DNA from: Stramenopiles sp. TOSAG23-3
Taxonomy: Eukaryota; Sar
Assembly (NCBI GenBank): GCA_900128585.1
Contig: LT642161.1
Coordinates: 11,581-52,008, forward strand
Direction: 5' to 3'
DNA length: 40,428 nucleotides
A program made the position numbers and the translations under genes. The notes beneath the pieces are model-generated. The model was not told where the DNA came from. It was given only the letters and a program-made list of their open reading frames with translations, and did no database searches. Every line of letters starts with the position of its first letter. The stretch's first letter is position 1. Below are positions 19,801-27,032 of this stretch, in pieces.

Positions 19801-20458
19801 TGCAGATTTGAAATTTCTTGCTGCACCGGCCCTTCGTTGCTTGCCGAAGCGGTCGCTCGCGCTAGGATCGTATTTGACTGGCGACGACAGACTCGTTCTC
19901 AAGTGCCACCGGGACGCGCGGAAAAACAAAGGGCGTATTTATGGTTACTACCAGCAACTGCGGCGGATCTCCAACCGCAAACATTATATTCATGCCGGCT
20001 TTCCCATGAAAGTGTTGAAGTTCACCCTTTTGTCTGTTTTCGACAGCACACCTGTAGACGCACTGGTTTCGCAACTCGTTATCGGAGCAAAAAAATGGCA
20101 CAAAACAGTTCTTCAATCTACAGTTCCCCGACAATTGATGGGCGCGCTTTTGCTGCTGGAATCGGGAATAAGGGAGGACGTATTGGCCGACTGGTACAAA
20201 TTTAGTTACACCTACAAGTACCAGGCTTTTAAGAAAAAGGGGGGTTCTGCAGGCAAGAGTCTTTCGGTTGATGGCGCTGCGACGCTAATGGCAAATGCGA
20301 CTAGCGCGTTAGTGATGTCTCGTTTGTTGGCATTGGACGAGGCCATAAACTATAAGTTTTCAGGGGGGAAAGGACGAGGGGGAAAGCGCTCCTCCTCTGG
20401 TGGTTCAGGACGGTCTACCAAAAGGAGCAAGAAAACAACAGCGAAACACTCTTTGTAA
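10817..20458 (+). CDS. Giant multi-reader chromatin protein (MBD-like, 2x FYRN/FYRC, DDT/WHIM, bromo, PHD, PWWP, E2F-like winged helices)
   Basis: A 3213-residue single ORF starting at the ATG at 10817. Domains by eye, with approximate residues: basic N-terminus with a tandem PKSTKxPLPS repeat; MBD/TAM-like segment 92-133; FYRN 205-255 (LYPNGYETQCFFWSYF) and FYRC 270-345; Lys/Glu coiled coil 345-510; DDT core 690-712 (ALSAWHFLSQFGDVLG), an acidic insert, then the rest of DDT at 861-900; WHIM1-like 906-942 (LTWPEILRQYL); bromodomain 1194-1298; degenerate PHD 1330-1378; PWWP 1589-1650 (PYWPG); Asp/Glu run 1688-1736; WHIM2-like 1759-1782; tandem E2F-like winged helices 2054-2105 and 2137-2211; Cys-rich zinc region 2408-2535; second FYRN/FYRC 2622-2765; coiled coil 2795-2875; WHIM3-like 2900-2917 (FLGTDRLGSRYYVL); basic tail. 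DDT-WHIM proteins (ACF1/BAZ, plant DDT) partner ISWI remodellers, so a nuclear role in nucleosome reading or remodelling is inferred. There is no ATPase or methyltransferase domain. Confidence 0.9.
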   Translation: MPPKSTKMPLPSAGGAAPKSTKRPLPSEGSAGAPQPPNAPSSKKKKKKQTTPKNTAKGNKRPRVDSEEAARRAMATMREKVKKATEGAIDIVDKGFTCLIVPRPSGGRDLYFVTPDGKKHKNCRDILKRFKVEFDMTKSAEECWKEAKLVKGIDKFSIKKNNEGKRCQIKGIDFFSGSEAFGAVPNVVVIELGDILTNQLVNDPAYHTEKTLYPNGYETQCFFWSYFGARDNMLEYRNKVTLGTNGPVFQVWASPPDPDLSGDHAKKILAEGASPGEAWVKVFDMVNGGRGPGNYLYFTDPFKGVLGNFFFGLSHPEVLQLFEGRLEGILGCKSYKFLQQRVGGLQKQAQEWYKFERQLTQALGKARKEATKKNESFRAAEAKKIARGKAKKEKLLAKHRNAEEREAAKLQRLAEKEEERRKKLKAEEEKKAEKLRLKQEEAEKKQLAKEERAAKAKLTKAKKAEELLRKKKEQALKAALQKKQKAERLMRIAKEKEERKAKSKMVKLVDKSAPPRSRGGRARGGAGSKGRKINNKIQSSERSEFFKAMKEVYKRTNANKKAARDQAVALKREQYELSLRQQTVACKQEKQRLYSVKSLIKASSKMADSYHKEQARQIRDTIKDKFLEQVNGVSTDGGKRDISFEGSYGIEHLAEEHFTAEEPITPGETVFPFPEASVGKMVGNGLEDHALSAWHFLSQFGDVLGIFPRTKLVVPREDSSSDESSEEEEDGDKGEDGQGSAKGPAVPEKPKSPVKRRSSSRLQSIAPGAKMEVKGDDGQNPKSPGVDQDMDGSGTESDDSGDEEDDDEAEEEKIMRTIEDLEEALDSSDSEYEDQADVNNDPALDVHASSGFLSKKPKLERLSLEHLCTVLHDPSAAIEEDRAWIDTLHTRILRALLQHLCEDTEYRFTYEDATLDKKFEVLRRSCNILTWPEILRQYLFLQAACLRFTAKDNQKFYSWGGGVKNNFEVAPGKRHSAALLFRPNTPKNVVPADELTIQALRKQLAGPLDGAENVDVPEFEEEEEEEEEYGQASAIGCAKYLSNQGRSMGWCDRRAEQEVHGVEAGDIDFTIKLPQWAKVIMETPKCSEKKGHAVVRRSIEKAIKKLNDVHPSARDFTFMQALTRALALLDGADPGSWKISKRVAVDTVFTFCAEESIFNEAELRYSDDESAASINMPCASVIAYHRDRVHRLNDVSKKCYAVLMRLFFFGRTQKTSIQEFCVPVLARDYKKFVVRPLDLRIIYDRVMVSGYQSEIEFKNDVHLVWTNCRAYCSDRYPEMVVLMEKNADLFERQFTAVFNGRGSPWNDWYGLPHWYGCYFNEKQENVDQSLCHVSARAASSKNRLIVCDRCESAFHLHSLEPKLETVPRGEWHCPYCETSTLVKELAHLPRCTKLKRKSTTMTVTLRKARAGRYVKKQISRSMVGYAEPFVGEIKSWAPSVGFKVDYGDAEGFELMSWEELYVVLSAMEVEMDAKFIAEVDREADKPLKEEEAKPKVDVPQMHGKQAIFPHVGLPVILQDGRIGVVQGANTEGVLVTQGETLSTISHGEFESILASIEGEKSPFAQKGPRASKLINLDIGSSPTTDLVMSGKLVWARISKKKPYWPGELVKQESSRSRKHTVYFFGDDKWAKVNKRSTFVKPYLGQPGEIDAILSKFHIRKSGVMWKTLMKGIEMFKARAEHIAGGKDKPEDEEDEEDEEDEEDEDEDEDEDDENEEDEDEDEDDEDEDASEQAEEDAFLSGGQGTRKWCWNIASRLSRNEYESLKPGERFQILHFLCDCAAGLEQFRDVVDERQKEYRTHHKELTDRGKEIKQPNGGYIPQRQRKIKGAFIKRLFQKKESEKSDDKEPSADATMASAGQPGLTGQQISGSGTGANAVEQKSDGKEAVGSDAKPEPVVFEKVPNIIFHEITQKWYSSYDEGPVNHMVGLFDTEEEAREACRAFLSLKPEESLLAAAKKSMSDVSPTPPAFRAGQHAQMVPIQRSRMNNKTDKRVGITSDTDPELKYPRSTLRSIVAPLAALMVEHAEEMLHKQNKEKDVAEPYQFMLHDWKNSGAMEEKMYKVIGSFGIRKGYDIMYALSPMGVTARVEIENRSQKHIPLFRWYGLDKIGPIVAALRKEAIDGVERANSLVLPPLEKINVETIATELLRMFVSLAVAQKERCEWKDAVAYVGRGSKQLSDNASRRINDIMHVWKALGLLRHMPGRNRWSDGILLNLDCFAGGEACTNLYTDSVKQVTTKMRSRAPVQPLLSPVVLPRAAMPVSSASPAQSNGQTATSQTPVKSPGDDQGNSAPSAACTPGSAIVPSGHVSPENMSFSSLQVFFITALNAPAASGKLVPKRVPTNSDLWPNTTHLDARDFKHHTTCDKSIEEYETEKKKNDAARKMLEEEESKLFDKRTPPAGHEAPARSCVTCSRCSQVHFNVQSDVIQCMSCSTFIWCGQEEGVSRIQQIGGRGKSANGDVSASELDCRFCSQKLMLPFEVLRKRKTSAGMYCVQVKTSPQLFRPWGGPDTLKCGGMFRCYRCKSIHCIAVEYIEGSEKAITQSTPGKKVEKDNGSATESETESEGEGIDAQADPNKAPAEGAFTVKIVVKGVIPCMDMIYAKSCENLKNTSLPLVSGSHKYTSWGVLPQNPEKLAKYHAEHYLYPIGFKSHREYWDVAAPAEKCVYVSAIEDGGMEGPLYTVTKLADPSIRFQNNTPSGVWKNLLEAISEAKAKRGQESTNSGTAISGPDMFGLSKADAYNVMQGLPGANKCRAYQFRGVMAFFALQNTDQSDVENFMESFMNSNNEAEDFRKIHKGFGRKLGQINRLKNELVNVRKGLRAMMREQEEKVRRLQMRRDILRIQYAKKYEDKLSVQEEKKSKESKHELRAKIRKECADLFDLQTFYIRSMLVRKDTGINCFLGTDRLGSRYYVLGGSCARLFIETKENRENFLISKPSEIEDIMDFLEPTGVNEGPLLKEIWRLKTLLLRTLNKQTTNVQSGSPNYDKVLQRMNHADLKFLAAPALRCLPKRSLALGSYLTGDDRLVLKCHRDARKNKGRIYGYYQQLRRISNRKHYIHAGFPMKVLKFTLLSVFDSTPVDALVSQLVIGAKKWHKTVLQSTVPRQLMGALLLLESGIREDVLADWYKFSYTYKYQAFKKKGGSAGKSLSVDGAATLMANATSALVMSRLLALDEAINYKFSGGKGRGGKRSSSGGSGRSTKRSKKTTAKHSL

Positions 20459-20979
20459 AGGAGGAGATGTGTTACTCGAAGGGTTAGCTCCCTTTCTTTA
20501 AGAAATTCTTACGAAGTACGTGTTTGTACAAAAACAACAAATTGGCTGTTGTTCGTGTTTTTACTTATGATATGTTAGTATGCATATTAAAAACAAGAAA
20601 ATTGGTTGTTACTTACGTAATTGAAATCAAGAAAATTGGCTGTTATTTAAGAAAAAAACAAATTATAGTACATTTCCAAGGTTTACAGTTCCTTCATGCA
20701 CTGCAACTTATCTTTTCGTATGATAATTAAAATAATTAATGTACTGATTTTTTGATTTTTTTAATTTCGTTATCATAGTTGTCAATCACTATCTATGATA
20801 TGATAAAAGGAATTGGCTACCAGGTGATAATTTTTCTTTTCTTGTGAAGTAAAGGTGATGTGTACACAACAAATCGATCCGATTCCCAATCATAGTCCCT
20901 GATAAGCAATAGATATATTTAGTCTTCAAGAATTAATCGTATGTTCTTACGAAGTAACAAGCAGTTACATTTTAACTTG
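20459..20979. other. AT-rich spacer between convergent genes
   Basis: Intergenic 3' region shared by the chromatin gene and the minus-strand orphan. It contains the three-copy repeat listed below and two copies of TTCTTACGAAGTA (20507-20519 and 20943-20955). No gene is seen. Confidence 0.5.
20531..20650 (+). repeat. Three imperfect copies of an AACAAGAAAATTGGCTGTT unit
   Basis: Units at about 20531-20553, 20588-20613 and 20624-20650 share AACAA(g)AAATTGG(c/t)TGTT. Spacing is 57 and 36 bases. They lie directly after the stop codon of the chromatin gene and would be in its 3' UTR if it extends 200 bases. Confidence 0.6.
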
Positions 20980-22422
20980 TCACAGCCTTTCCTTTTTCAT
21001 AAACTCAGGGACATAGAGAAACAAGTGCCTTTGCGGTCGGTATAGGACGCGGTTCAGAGGATAAAACGGAACAACTTTACTCTTTTTGCAAAGAAAGGAA
21101 AAAAAGTCTGCAGCAAACGTTTGGCAATTCTTGTCCTCTTCAGAGTAGTTGGGATGGTTTCCAATATAATTTGTCACATAAATGAGCAGGTCATCCATTC
21201 CGCAGTGGTATAACTGGACTGGCTCGCTTTGAGCTAGTTCGGGGTTTAGGAACCTCGCTTTCGGGTCTCCTTCTTTTGCGTATTTAGACAGGTATTCTTG
21301 AAATTCTTCTGCAGATTTTGCGGGATGATCTGCCACCCGGATCTCCGAAAACTTGCTAAACCATGGCATTTTCATACAATTCGGCATGCTCTCGAGCAGT
21401 TTTGGCCGAGGACTATCCTTATCTTCGACCCAGTTGCTTTTGCCACCATACCCTGAAATTCCATTCAACCAAGCCAGCTCAAACACGGTAGTATATTGTC
21501 CATGGTCCCATTCTACAAGGACGAAACTGTGGTACGTTACCAAATCCTTGAATCCCACTTTCTTCACTGCATACCGGTGAGCAAAATGGTGCGCCATAGT
21601 TGCTTGGGAGATCCATCCCTTACTACCGGTTTTACCGGATGCAGAGTTTATGTCGGCACGTAGCTGCGTTACGATATTTGTCCCATAGGTCATCGTTGGG
21701 ATTAGGTTGTTACGAAACGTGGAATAGTAAAACACTCGCCCGGGACTGTCTTTGCTCCAACCATACTTTGTCCATGTTGGGCACCTAAGGGTGGCTCTCA
21801 CACTTTGGACTCGTTTATCAGTAGGAAAACTGGGTTTGTTACCGTTGTTTTTTTTAGCGTCCCAGAATCTGCGAATTGACTGCCTTCCCAAAATGCTTTT
21901 TACTTTACAGGTAATGGACAACACCTCTAAATCTTGTAGTGCTGGCCATCCATTCAATATCCCGCTAAATATCCAGCGACCGCCTTCTGTTTGAACAAGG
22001 GACCCAAAAAAGTCACTGCTTCGAACATGTGGAATGGGGCGACGTGGTTTCAGCCTGCCGTTTGCCAGCAAATGCTTTGGATTGCAATAATTATCGTGCA
22101 CTATGTTCGCGTGAATGATCAAGCCTCCTTCGCTGCTGTCGAGTTTGGACGCCTCGGCGGTCGTCTTCGGTTGATTGTAAAGGTCTAGGCAACTGTCGCG
22201 CCGTTCTAACCCTCTAACCCTCCGGCTAAAATTACCCTGCCCCCCATCCCCGATTGGTTCTTTAAAACTTCCATCATCAAACGCGGAATCATTATCAGAA
22301 TCAACCATCATGCCAATATCATCATCCGACTCGACATGGTCATACACCTGACAACTGCTGAAGCGAGCAGCATAAGGGGAGGGTGCAAGCACCCCTTCGC
22401 TATTGAGCAATAATGACGCCAT
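20980..22422 (-). CDS. Papain-fold-like (PPPDE/NlpC-type) protein of unknown function
   Basis: 480 residues from the ATG at 22422 (MASLLLNSEG). An upstream in-frame ATG at 22542 would add 40 residues encoded partly by a G homopolymer, so I reject it. The N-terminus (about 1-130) is acidic and disordered. The C-terminal half has a His in TYHSFVLVEWDHGQY (His298) and a Cys in KNCQTFAADFFSFL (Cys433). The order His then Asn-Cys-x-x-Phe is that of permuted papain-like folds such as PPPDE/DeSI and LRAT. A Gly-rich loop GISGYGGKSNW lies between them. I recall similar proteins in oomycetes and diatoms, which would support a stramenopile host, but this is memory and not a search. It could be a cysteine peptidase, deSUMOylase-like enzyme or acyltransferase. 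The fold call is tentative; the gene is firm. Confidence 0.8.
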   Translation of the reverse strand: MASLLLNSEGVLAPSPYAARFSSCQVYDHVESDDDIGMMVDSDNDSAFDDGSFKEPIGDGGQGNFSRRVRGLERRDSCLDLYNQPKTTAEASKLDSSEGGLIIHANIVHDNYCNPKHLLANGRLKPRRPIPHVRSSDFFGSLVQTEGGRWIFSGILNGWPALQDLEVLSITCKVKSILGRQSIRRFWDAKKNNGNKPSFPTDKRVQSVRATLRCPTWTKYGWSKDSPGRVFYYSTFRNNLIPTMTYGTNIVTQLRADINSASGKTGSKGWISQATMAHHFAHRYAVKKVGFKDLVTYHSFVLVEWDHGQYTTVFELAWLNGISGYGGKSNWVEDKDSPRPKLLESMPNCMKMPWFSKFSEIRVADHPAKSAEEFQEYLSKYAKEGDPKARFLNPELAQSEPVQLYHCGMDDLLIYVTNYIGNHPNYSEEDKNCQTFAADFFSFLCKKSKVVPFYPLNRVLYRPQRHLFLYVPEFMKKERL

Positions 22423-22972
22423 CTTGTTCGATTTCGCTTGTTTATTTGTTTGGTCGTGTCGTTCTCGACACCTTTCTAGGCCTCGCTTATCTTTTTTCTT
22501 TCTATCGTTGTTCTCTCTCACCCCCCCCCCCCCACCCTTCATCTATATGATTTGATATATTTAAGTATTGGTAAAACAAATGGGAGAAGGACAACGACCG
22601 GAAGATTAATAAGTAGTGGGATTTTGAAGGAAATATAGGAGGGTTGCTGCTGCATGCATGCTGCAAAAAAAAAAAATAAGTTAGCGAAGAAAACACTTTC
22701 TTTTTATTAGACTATATTATTAATGAACAAATGATGATCGAAGAAATAATAATATTTTTAAATGTGTTTTTAAGGAAAACCATGAAAATAGTTGGGTGGT
22801 CAAAAAGTGCAGGAGGTAATAATGTCTCTATAGAATAAGTACAATATTAGAATACGAAATATCATGGCTATTAATAAAAAACCTTATAGGTATTGGAGGA
22901 GGGTCATTTTATACCTTTCTTTTTGTTTAAACAATTCAACCGCAACACCCTTTTTAAGCTCTTCTCCTAATT
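22423..22972. other. Intergenic region with a poly-C tract
   Basis: Upstream of the papain-fold gene and downstream of Sec63. Contains C13 at 22521-22533 (G13 on the coding strand of the neighbouring gene, likely in its 5' UTR), an A11 run near 22665 and AT-rich filler. No gene is seen. Confidence 0.5.
22521..22533. repeat. Homopolymer C13/G13
   Basis: Thirteen consecutive C residues on the plus strand, followed by ACCC. A run like this is prone to length errors in sequencing and in replication, which makes the extended start at 22542 unreliable. Confidence 0.9.
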
Positions 22973-24751
22973 TTAATGGAACACTTCATTTTCGTCTTCT
23001 GAAGTTTCATCATCGTCTTTGTCATCTGTTAAATATTCACTGGTTATTGAGTCTCGATCTTCTTCCTTTTCTGTAAATGGGACGCCATCGTCTGGTCCAT
23101 CTTCTGGGACAACAACGTCTAAGACCGAACGGGTGAGGTTCTCGCAAGATGCAAAGTTTAAATTGACACCTTGCAGTTCCAACTCCAACTGTTGCGGTTG
23201 CATTGGTGCAGTAAACTTGAAGGTAAACGTTTTTTTGTTTTTGCATAGTTCCGACCCATCGACGAGGCATGCGCCAATAATCAGATTTCTTGTCGGTACC
23301 CTCAGAACAATCAACCAGCGCTCCAGCAAAGCTGGGTCAACATCGCCTGTTGTGCCAGTTGCCGTTCCCCGGGTATACACTGTGTCGACGCCAGGAGACG
23401 TTATGTTGCTAGTTTCTCCTAAATAAGATGAGAGCGACACGCCATTTTTTGGGCCCCCCTTTCGCTCTACATTTACTGTGCAAGTGACCAAATCTCCAAC
23501 ACCAATCTCGCTTTCGTCCAATACCTCGGTTTTCAGCGAGAGGGATATGCTCGGCAGGGGATGCCCCACTTCATCGTTTTGGATCTTCTTGACCTTTGCA
23601 TCGTCAAGTCCAAAAGATATCCCCTGCGATAACAAACCAAACAGTTTCCCCACCGTGTTTGTCAATGTCATGTCATTTGTCTTTATTGCTTCTTGTAACA
23701 TAATCAAGAGCGTCGCGTGGACAGTTTTAAGAAGGTTCAATAGATTATCTGCAACAAAATTTTCCAGGGCGTTGTTTCCCTTCTTGTTCGACGTATCGCC
23801 TAGGCTAAATTTGGAGCGGATCCCCTTCGTACGCCGCCTCAAGTGAATCTGCAAGAGCATTTCGCTCAGCAAAACCTTTCGTTCACCAGCCTTTTTTTCC
23901 CCGAGTACCGACGAGAAGTAAAACTCGGACAATTCTTTCTCAAGTGTTTTCCCCTCTTCACCGCATGTACTAGTCTTACGACCAGCGTCCTTCGCCCATT
24001 GGTTGGCAGTTAGGTCGCACGCCATTGCAAGAGCACGGACAATGACGTCTTCGGTAGGAGTGCCATTGGTTTCAAAAAGGTTTTCCCGGATGCACGCCTT
24101 CACCTCTCTCCGTAATCGCTCTTGGTTTGGTCGATTGCTCCGGATGCAACAAAAATATATGCAGAAAGGGAACCCAATCAATCCAAGTACGTATATTAGC
24201 ATTACTGCGCCCGCGCCGTTTTCAGATGGTAGTAGAAACGACGGCAACAATTTGACTCTGTAAACTTGGGCTCCGTCCGGATGCCCGTGCATCTTCCAGT
24301 TCCTCCACGCTTTTTTGTCCGTCAACGTCCTGTGGGCCTCGGAGACTTCTCTGAACTTTTTGGCGTTGCCATTTGGCTTGTCCGGGTGAAATTTGAGACT
24401 CATTTTGCGGTAGGCCTTTTTTACCACCCTTTTCGAGGATCCCTCTGGAATATTCAGAATCATATAGGGGTCCGGTAGGTCCTCTACGGTTTTTACTTGC
24501 CCGAGATAGTTGTAAAAGATTGCCCACGCAGCCACGAACACCGCCAAATGAAGGAAGAAGAAAGAAGAGAGGGGCCTCCCCCTCTGCTGTTTGCCATTGT
24601 TGTTGCCGTGCGCCTTCTGTTCAGCCGCACTGCGACAAAAAATACACCGGAAGAGTTTACTGATAAAGTAGAAACTGGCGGGAACCAAATAGACCAAGAG
24701 TGCCAGAAGCAAAAGGACCGTGGTGTCGTCCCCGTCCTCTGTTGCGGACAT
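22973..24751 (-). CDS. SEC63: Sec63, ER translocon J-domain subunit
   Basis: 593 residues from the ATG at 24751 (MSATEDGDD); the open frame upstream begins only at TTG. Three membrane segments lie at about 11-32, 64-82 and 181-202. Between the second and third lies a lumenal J domain (94-160, DPYMILNIPEGSSKRVVKKA) with the catalytic HPD triad at 122-124 (KFHPDKPNG), which in the family stimulates the ATPase of BiP. The cytosolic C-terminal half is the Brl/Sec63 region, with helical and beta-sandwich parts (VGDLVTCTVNVERKGG; WLIVLRVPTRNLIIGACLVD). It ends in a strongly acidic tail (TDDKDDDETSEDENE) like that through which yeast Sec63 contacts Sec62. The size fits the family (about 660-760 residues), slightly short. 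Intronless. Confidence 0.94.
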   Translation of the reverse strand: MSATEDGDDTTVLLLLALLVYLVPASFYFISKLFRCIFCRSAAEQKAHGNNNGKQQRGRPLSSFFFLHLAVFVAAWAIFYNYLGQVKTVEDLPDPYMILNIPEGSSKRVVKKAYRKMSLKFHPDKPNGNAKKFREVSEAHRTLTDKKAWRNWKMHGHPDGAQVYRVKLLPSFLLPSENGAGAVMLIYVLGLIGFPFCIYFCCIRSNRPNQERLRREVKACIRENLFETNGTPTEDVIVRALAMACDLTANQWAKDAGRKTSTCGEEGKTLEKELSEFYFSSVLGEKKAGERKVLLSEMLLQIHLRRRTKGIRSKFSLGDTSNKKGNNALENFVADNLLNLLKTVHATLLIMLQEAIKTNDMTLTNTVGKLFGLLSQGISFGLDDAKVKKIQNDEVGHPLPSISLSLKTEVLDESEIGVGDLVTCTVNVERKGGPKNGVSLSSYLGETSNITSPGVDTVYTRGTATGTTGDVDPALLERWLIVLRVPTRNLIIGACLVDGSELCKNKKTFTFKFTAPMQPQQLELELQGVNLNFASCENLTRSVLDVVVPEDGPDDGVPFTEKEEDRDSITSEYLTDDKDDDETSEDENEVFH

Positions 24752-25304
24752 TGATTGTTTCCAATCAAGCGTTTCGATTAAATGCAACAAGTAACCAAAC
24801 TATTGCAAACACGTACTACAATACAATTCTAACACGCACGTATGTGCTAAATTCTGTCGGAACGTCCTTTTAGCTTTTAAGAAACTTCAATGATTATCTG
24901 TATAAAAAATTTGTTTATATATTTAATATAATATAATATTATATATTAAACATAATATCATATAATAATTAATAAAAATATAAAAAATAAATAAATAATA
25001 CAGTATTTTATTATTAAAAAATAATAAAATATAAATTAAAAGACAACACCACCACCTACACAGTATACAGTGGTTGTTCATTTACATATACCCAGCACCC
25101 ATAAATACTGCCCCGAGCAAATTATAATAGGATTTGTACAACACTACTGTACCAAATTGTTCAGGATAAGTACAGGTATAAGCAGGTTGCGTGATACCAT
25201 GTCGATGTTTAGACCCGATATGTACTCAGTACCCAAGGAATTTTCATCAGATAGCACATATACTTGTATTTTTGAGATTTTAAAATTTGTAAACATGTTA
25301 AATG
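24752..25304. other. Very AT-rich spacer with a dispersed repeat
   Basis: Positions 24900-25045 are almost pure A/T. At 25126-25172 lies a copy of a repeat also found at 26954-26999. No gene is seen. Confidence 0.5.
25126..25172 (+). repeat. Dispersed repeat A, copy 1
   Basis: The block beginning AATAGGATTTGTACAA and ending GATAAGTA aligns with 26954-26999 at about 36 of 46 bases, in the same orientation. The two copies flank the seven-repeat surface protein gene at 25305-26579. Confidence 0.5.
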
Positions 25305-26579
25305 TTACATAACAAATAAAATTCCTAATTGTATCATGAAGAACGAAAGGTAATTGGGGAGACAGTGGGCGCCAACACTAAGTTTATTGGGTGAAGTAGA
25401 TGTGGTGTTGCCTGCGCTTGTTGTCGTAGTGGCTACTTCTGTGCTTGTGGTGTTGCCTGCGCTAGTCGTCGGAGCTTCAGTAGTTGTCGTTGTCGGGGCT
25501 TCGGTGGTGGTTGTAGTTTCCATAATGTTCGCAAAGATAAACGCTTTCTTTGCACCAGATGCACCTACAATAGTGTAATCGTCTGTTATTGCAGTGGACT
25601 GTCCAAAAGATGTTTCATTGGTGTAACCGTCAATCGTTGTAACTGCGGTCGTGCCCCACACGCCATTATTTTTGGCAAAGATAAATGCTTTGTTTGTAGT
25701 ACTTCCGAAAATAGCGTAGTTGTCCGTCATGGCAAAGGATGTACCAAAGCTATTTTCACTGGTGTACCCGTCGATCGTTGCAACGGCGGTCGTGTTCCAT
25801 ACACCGTTGCTGTTAGCAAAGATAAATGCTTTGTTTGTACCACTGACGAGAATAGCGTAGTTGTCCGTCATGGCAACGGAGATACCAAAGTTACCTTCAC
25901 TTGTATACCCGTCGATCGTTGCAACGGCGGTCGTGTTCCATACACCGTTGTTAATAGCAAAGATAAATGCTTTCTTATCGATAAATGCACCAACAATGGC
26001 GTAATTGTCTGTCATCGCAACAGAAAAACCAAAGAAACCACTTGCGTACCCGTCGATCGTTGCAACGGCGGTCGTGTTCCATACACCGTTGCTGATAGCA
26101 AAGATAAATGCTTTGCCTGCTGTCACTGTACCAATAATAGCATAGTTATTTGTTATGGCAACGGATGTACCAAAGCCACTTTCACTTGTGTACCCGTCGA
26201 TCGTTGCAACGGCGGTCGTGTTCCATACACCGTTGTTAATAGCAAAGATAAATGCTTTTTGTGCGGTATATGCACCGACAATAGCATAGTTGTCCGTCAT
26301 GGCAACGGAGTTACCAAAGTAACTTTCACTCGTGTACCCGTCGATCGTTGCATCGGCAGTCGTGCTCCATACACCATTGCTGATAGCAAAGATAAATGCT
26401 TTGTTTGCACTCCATGCACCGACAATAGCGTAGTTGTCTGTCATGGCAACGGAGTTCCCAAAATCATCCTCACTTGAGTACCCGTCGATCGTTGCAACAG
26501 CGGTCGTGTTCCACGCAGCACGCGCGGAAGAAGCGAACGTTATTAACAAGAGAATCACCAGCGCTTTGGAGATACTCAT
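25305..26579 (-). CDS. Secreted seven-repeat (FG-GAP-like) surface protein with Thr-rich stalk and GPI-like tail
   Basis: 424 residues from the ATG at 26579. The first 21 residues form a signal peptide ending ASSARA. Seven repeats of about 47 residues follow, each with W(N)TTAVATIDGY, a variable loop, FGxSVAMTDNYAIVG and KAFIFAxxNGV. The periodicity and the D-x-Y-A-I-V-G core resemble FG-GAP or kelch-like blades, so a seven-bladed beta-propeller is inferred. After the propeller comes a Thr/Ser/Pro-rich stalk (about 345-400), likely O-glycosylated, and a hydrophobic C-terminus (FFMIQLGILFVM), typical of a GPI-anchor signal. It is probably displayed on the cell surface for adhesion or recognition; the ligand is unknown. 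The near-identical repeats suggest ongoing unequal recombination. Confidence 0.85.
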   Translation of the reverse strand: MSISKALVILLLITFASSARAAWNTTAVATIDGYSSEDDFGNSVAMTDNYAIVGAWSANKAFIFAISNGVWSTTADATIDGYTSESYFGNSVAMTDNYAIVGAYTAQKAFIFAINNGVWNTTAVATIDGYTSESGFGTSVAITNNYAIIGTVTAGKAFIFAISNGVWNTTAVATIDGYASGFFGFSVAMTDNYAIVGAFIDKKAFIFAINNGVWNTTAVATIDGYTSEGNFGISVAMTDNYAILVSGTNKAFIFANSNGVWNTTAVATIDGYTSENSFGTSFAMTDNYAIFGSTTNKAFIFAKNNGVWGTTAVTTIDGYTNETSFGQSTAITDDYTIVGASGAKKAFIFANIMETTTTTEAPTTTTTEAPTTSAGNTTSTEVATTTTSAGNTTSTSPNKLSVGAHCLPNYLSFFMIQLGILFVM

Positions 26580-26953
26580 TTTTCTTATAATGCATACAAA
26601 TAACCTTTGGTAATTGTTTTTTTAAGAACTAAAGATAATTTATCGTTTAAATTTTGTCAATAAGATTCCTTTTCTTTACGTGTTTATTGACAAACGGACT
26701 GCTAGTTATTACATTCGTTTCACCGTTCCCCCTTCTATTTTTTATTAATAAAAACTCCTCCTAGACATTACAGTACAAATATTTGTTAACTTCATGCTAT
26801 ATCGATATTAAGACATTAATTCCATTCATTACCAATTCTTCTATGCTGATTACTATTAATTTCAAGGATAATTGTAATGTACCTATACATAGAATACAGT
26901 TATACTGGTACATTTCTATATACGGCACCCAGGATTTGAGTGTGAATACTTCT

Positions 26954-26999
26954 AATAGGATGTGTACAATAATACTATACTAAATTCTGTACATAAGTA
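26954..26999 (+). repeat. Dispersed repeat A, copy 2
   Basis: Matches 25126-25172 in direct orientation (AATAGGAT.TGTACAA ... ATAAGTA). See copy 1. Confidence 0.5.
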
Positions 27000-27032
27000 T
27001 CTTTGGCAATGGTAACAAAAGTAATAAAATTA

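Noticed and set aside
22423..22542. N-terminal extension of the papain-fold protein from an ATG at 22542
   Set aside because: It would be encoded by a G homopolymer and Lys/Arg low-complexity sequence; the ATG at 22422 gives a more natural start.
24752..25045. Possible AT-rich origin or centromere-like element
   Set aside because: Nearly pure A/T sequence is present, but many intergenic regions here are similar and no specific motif supports the idea.
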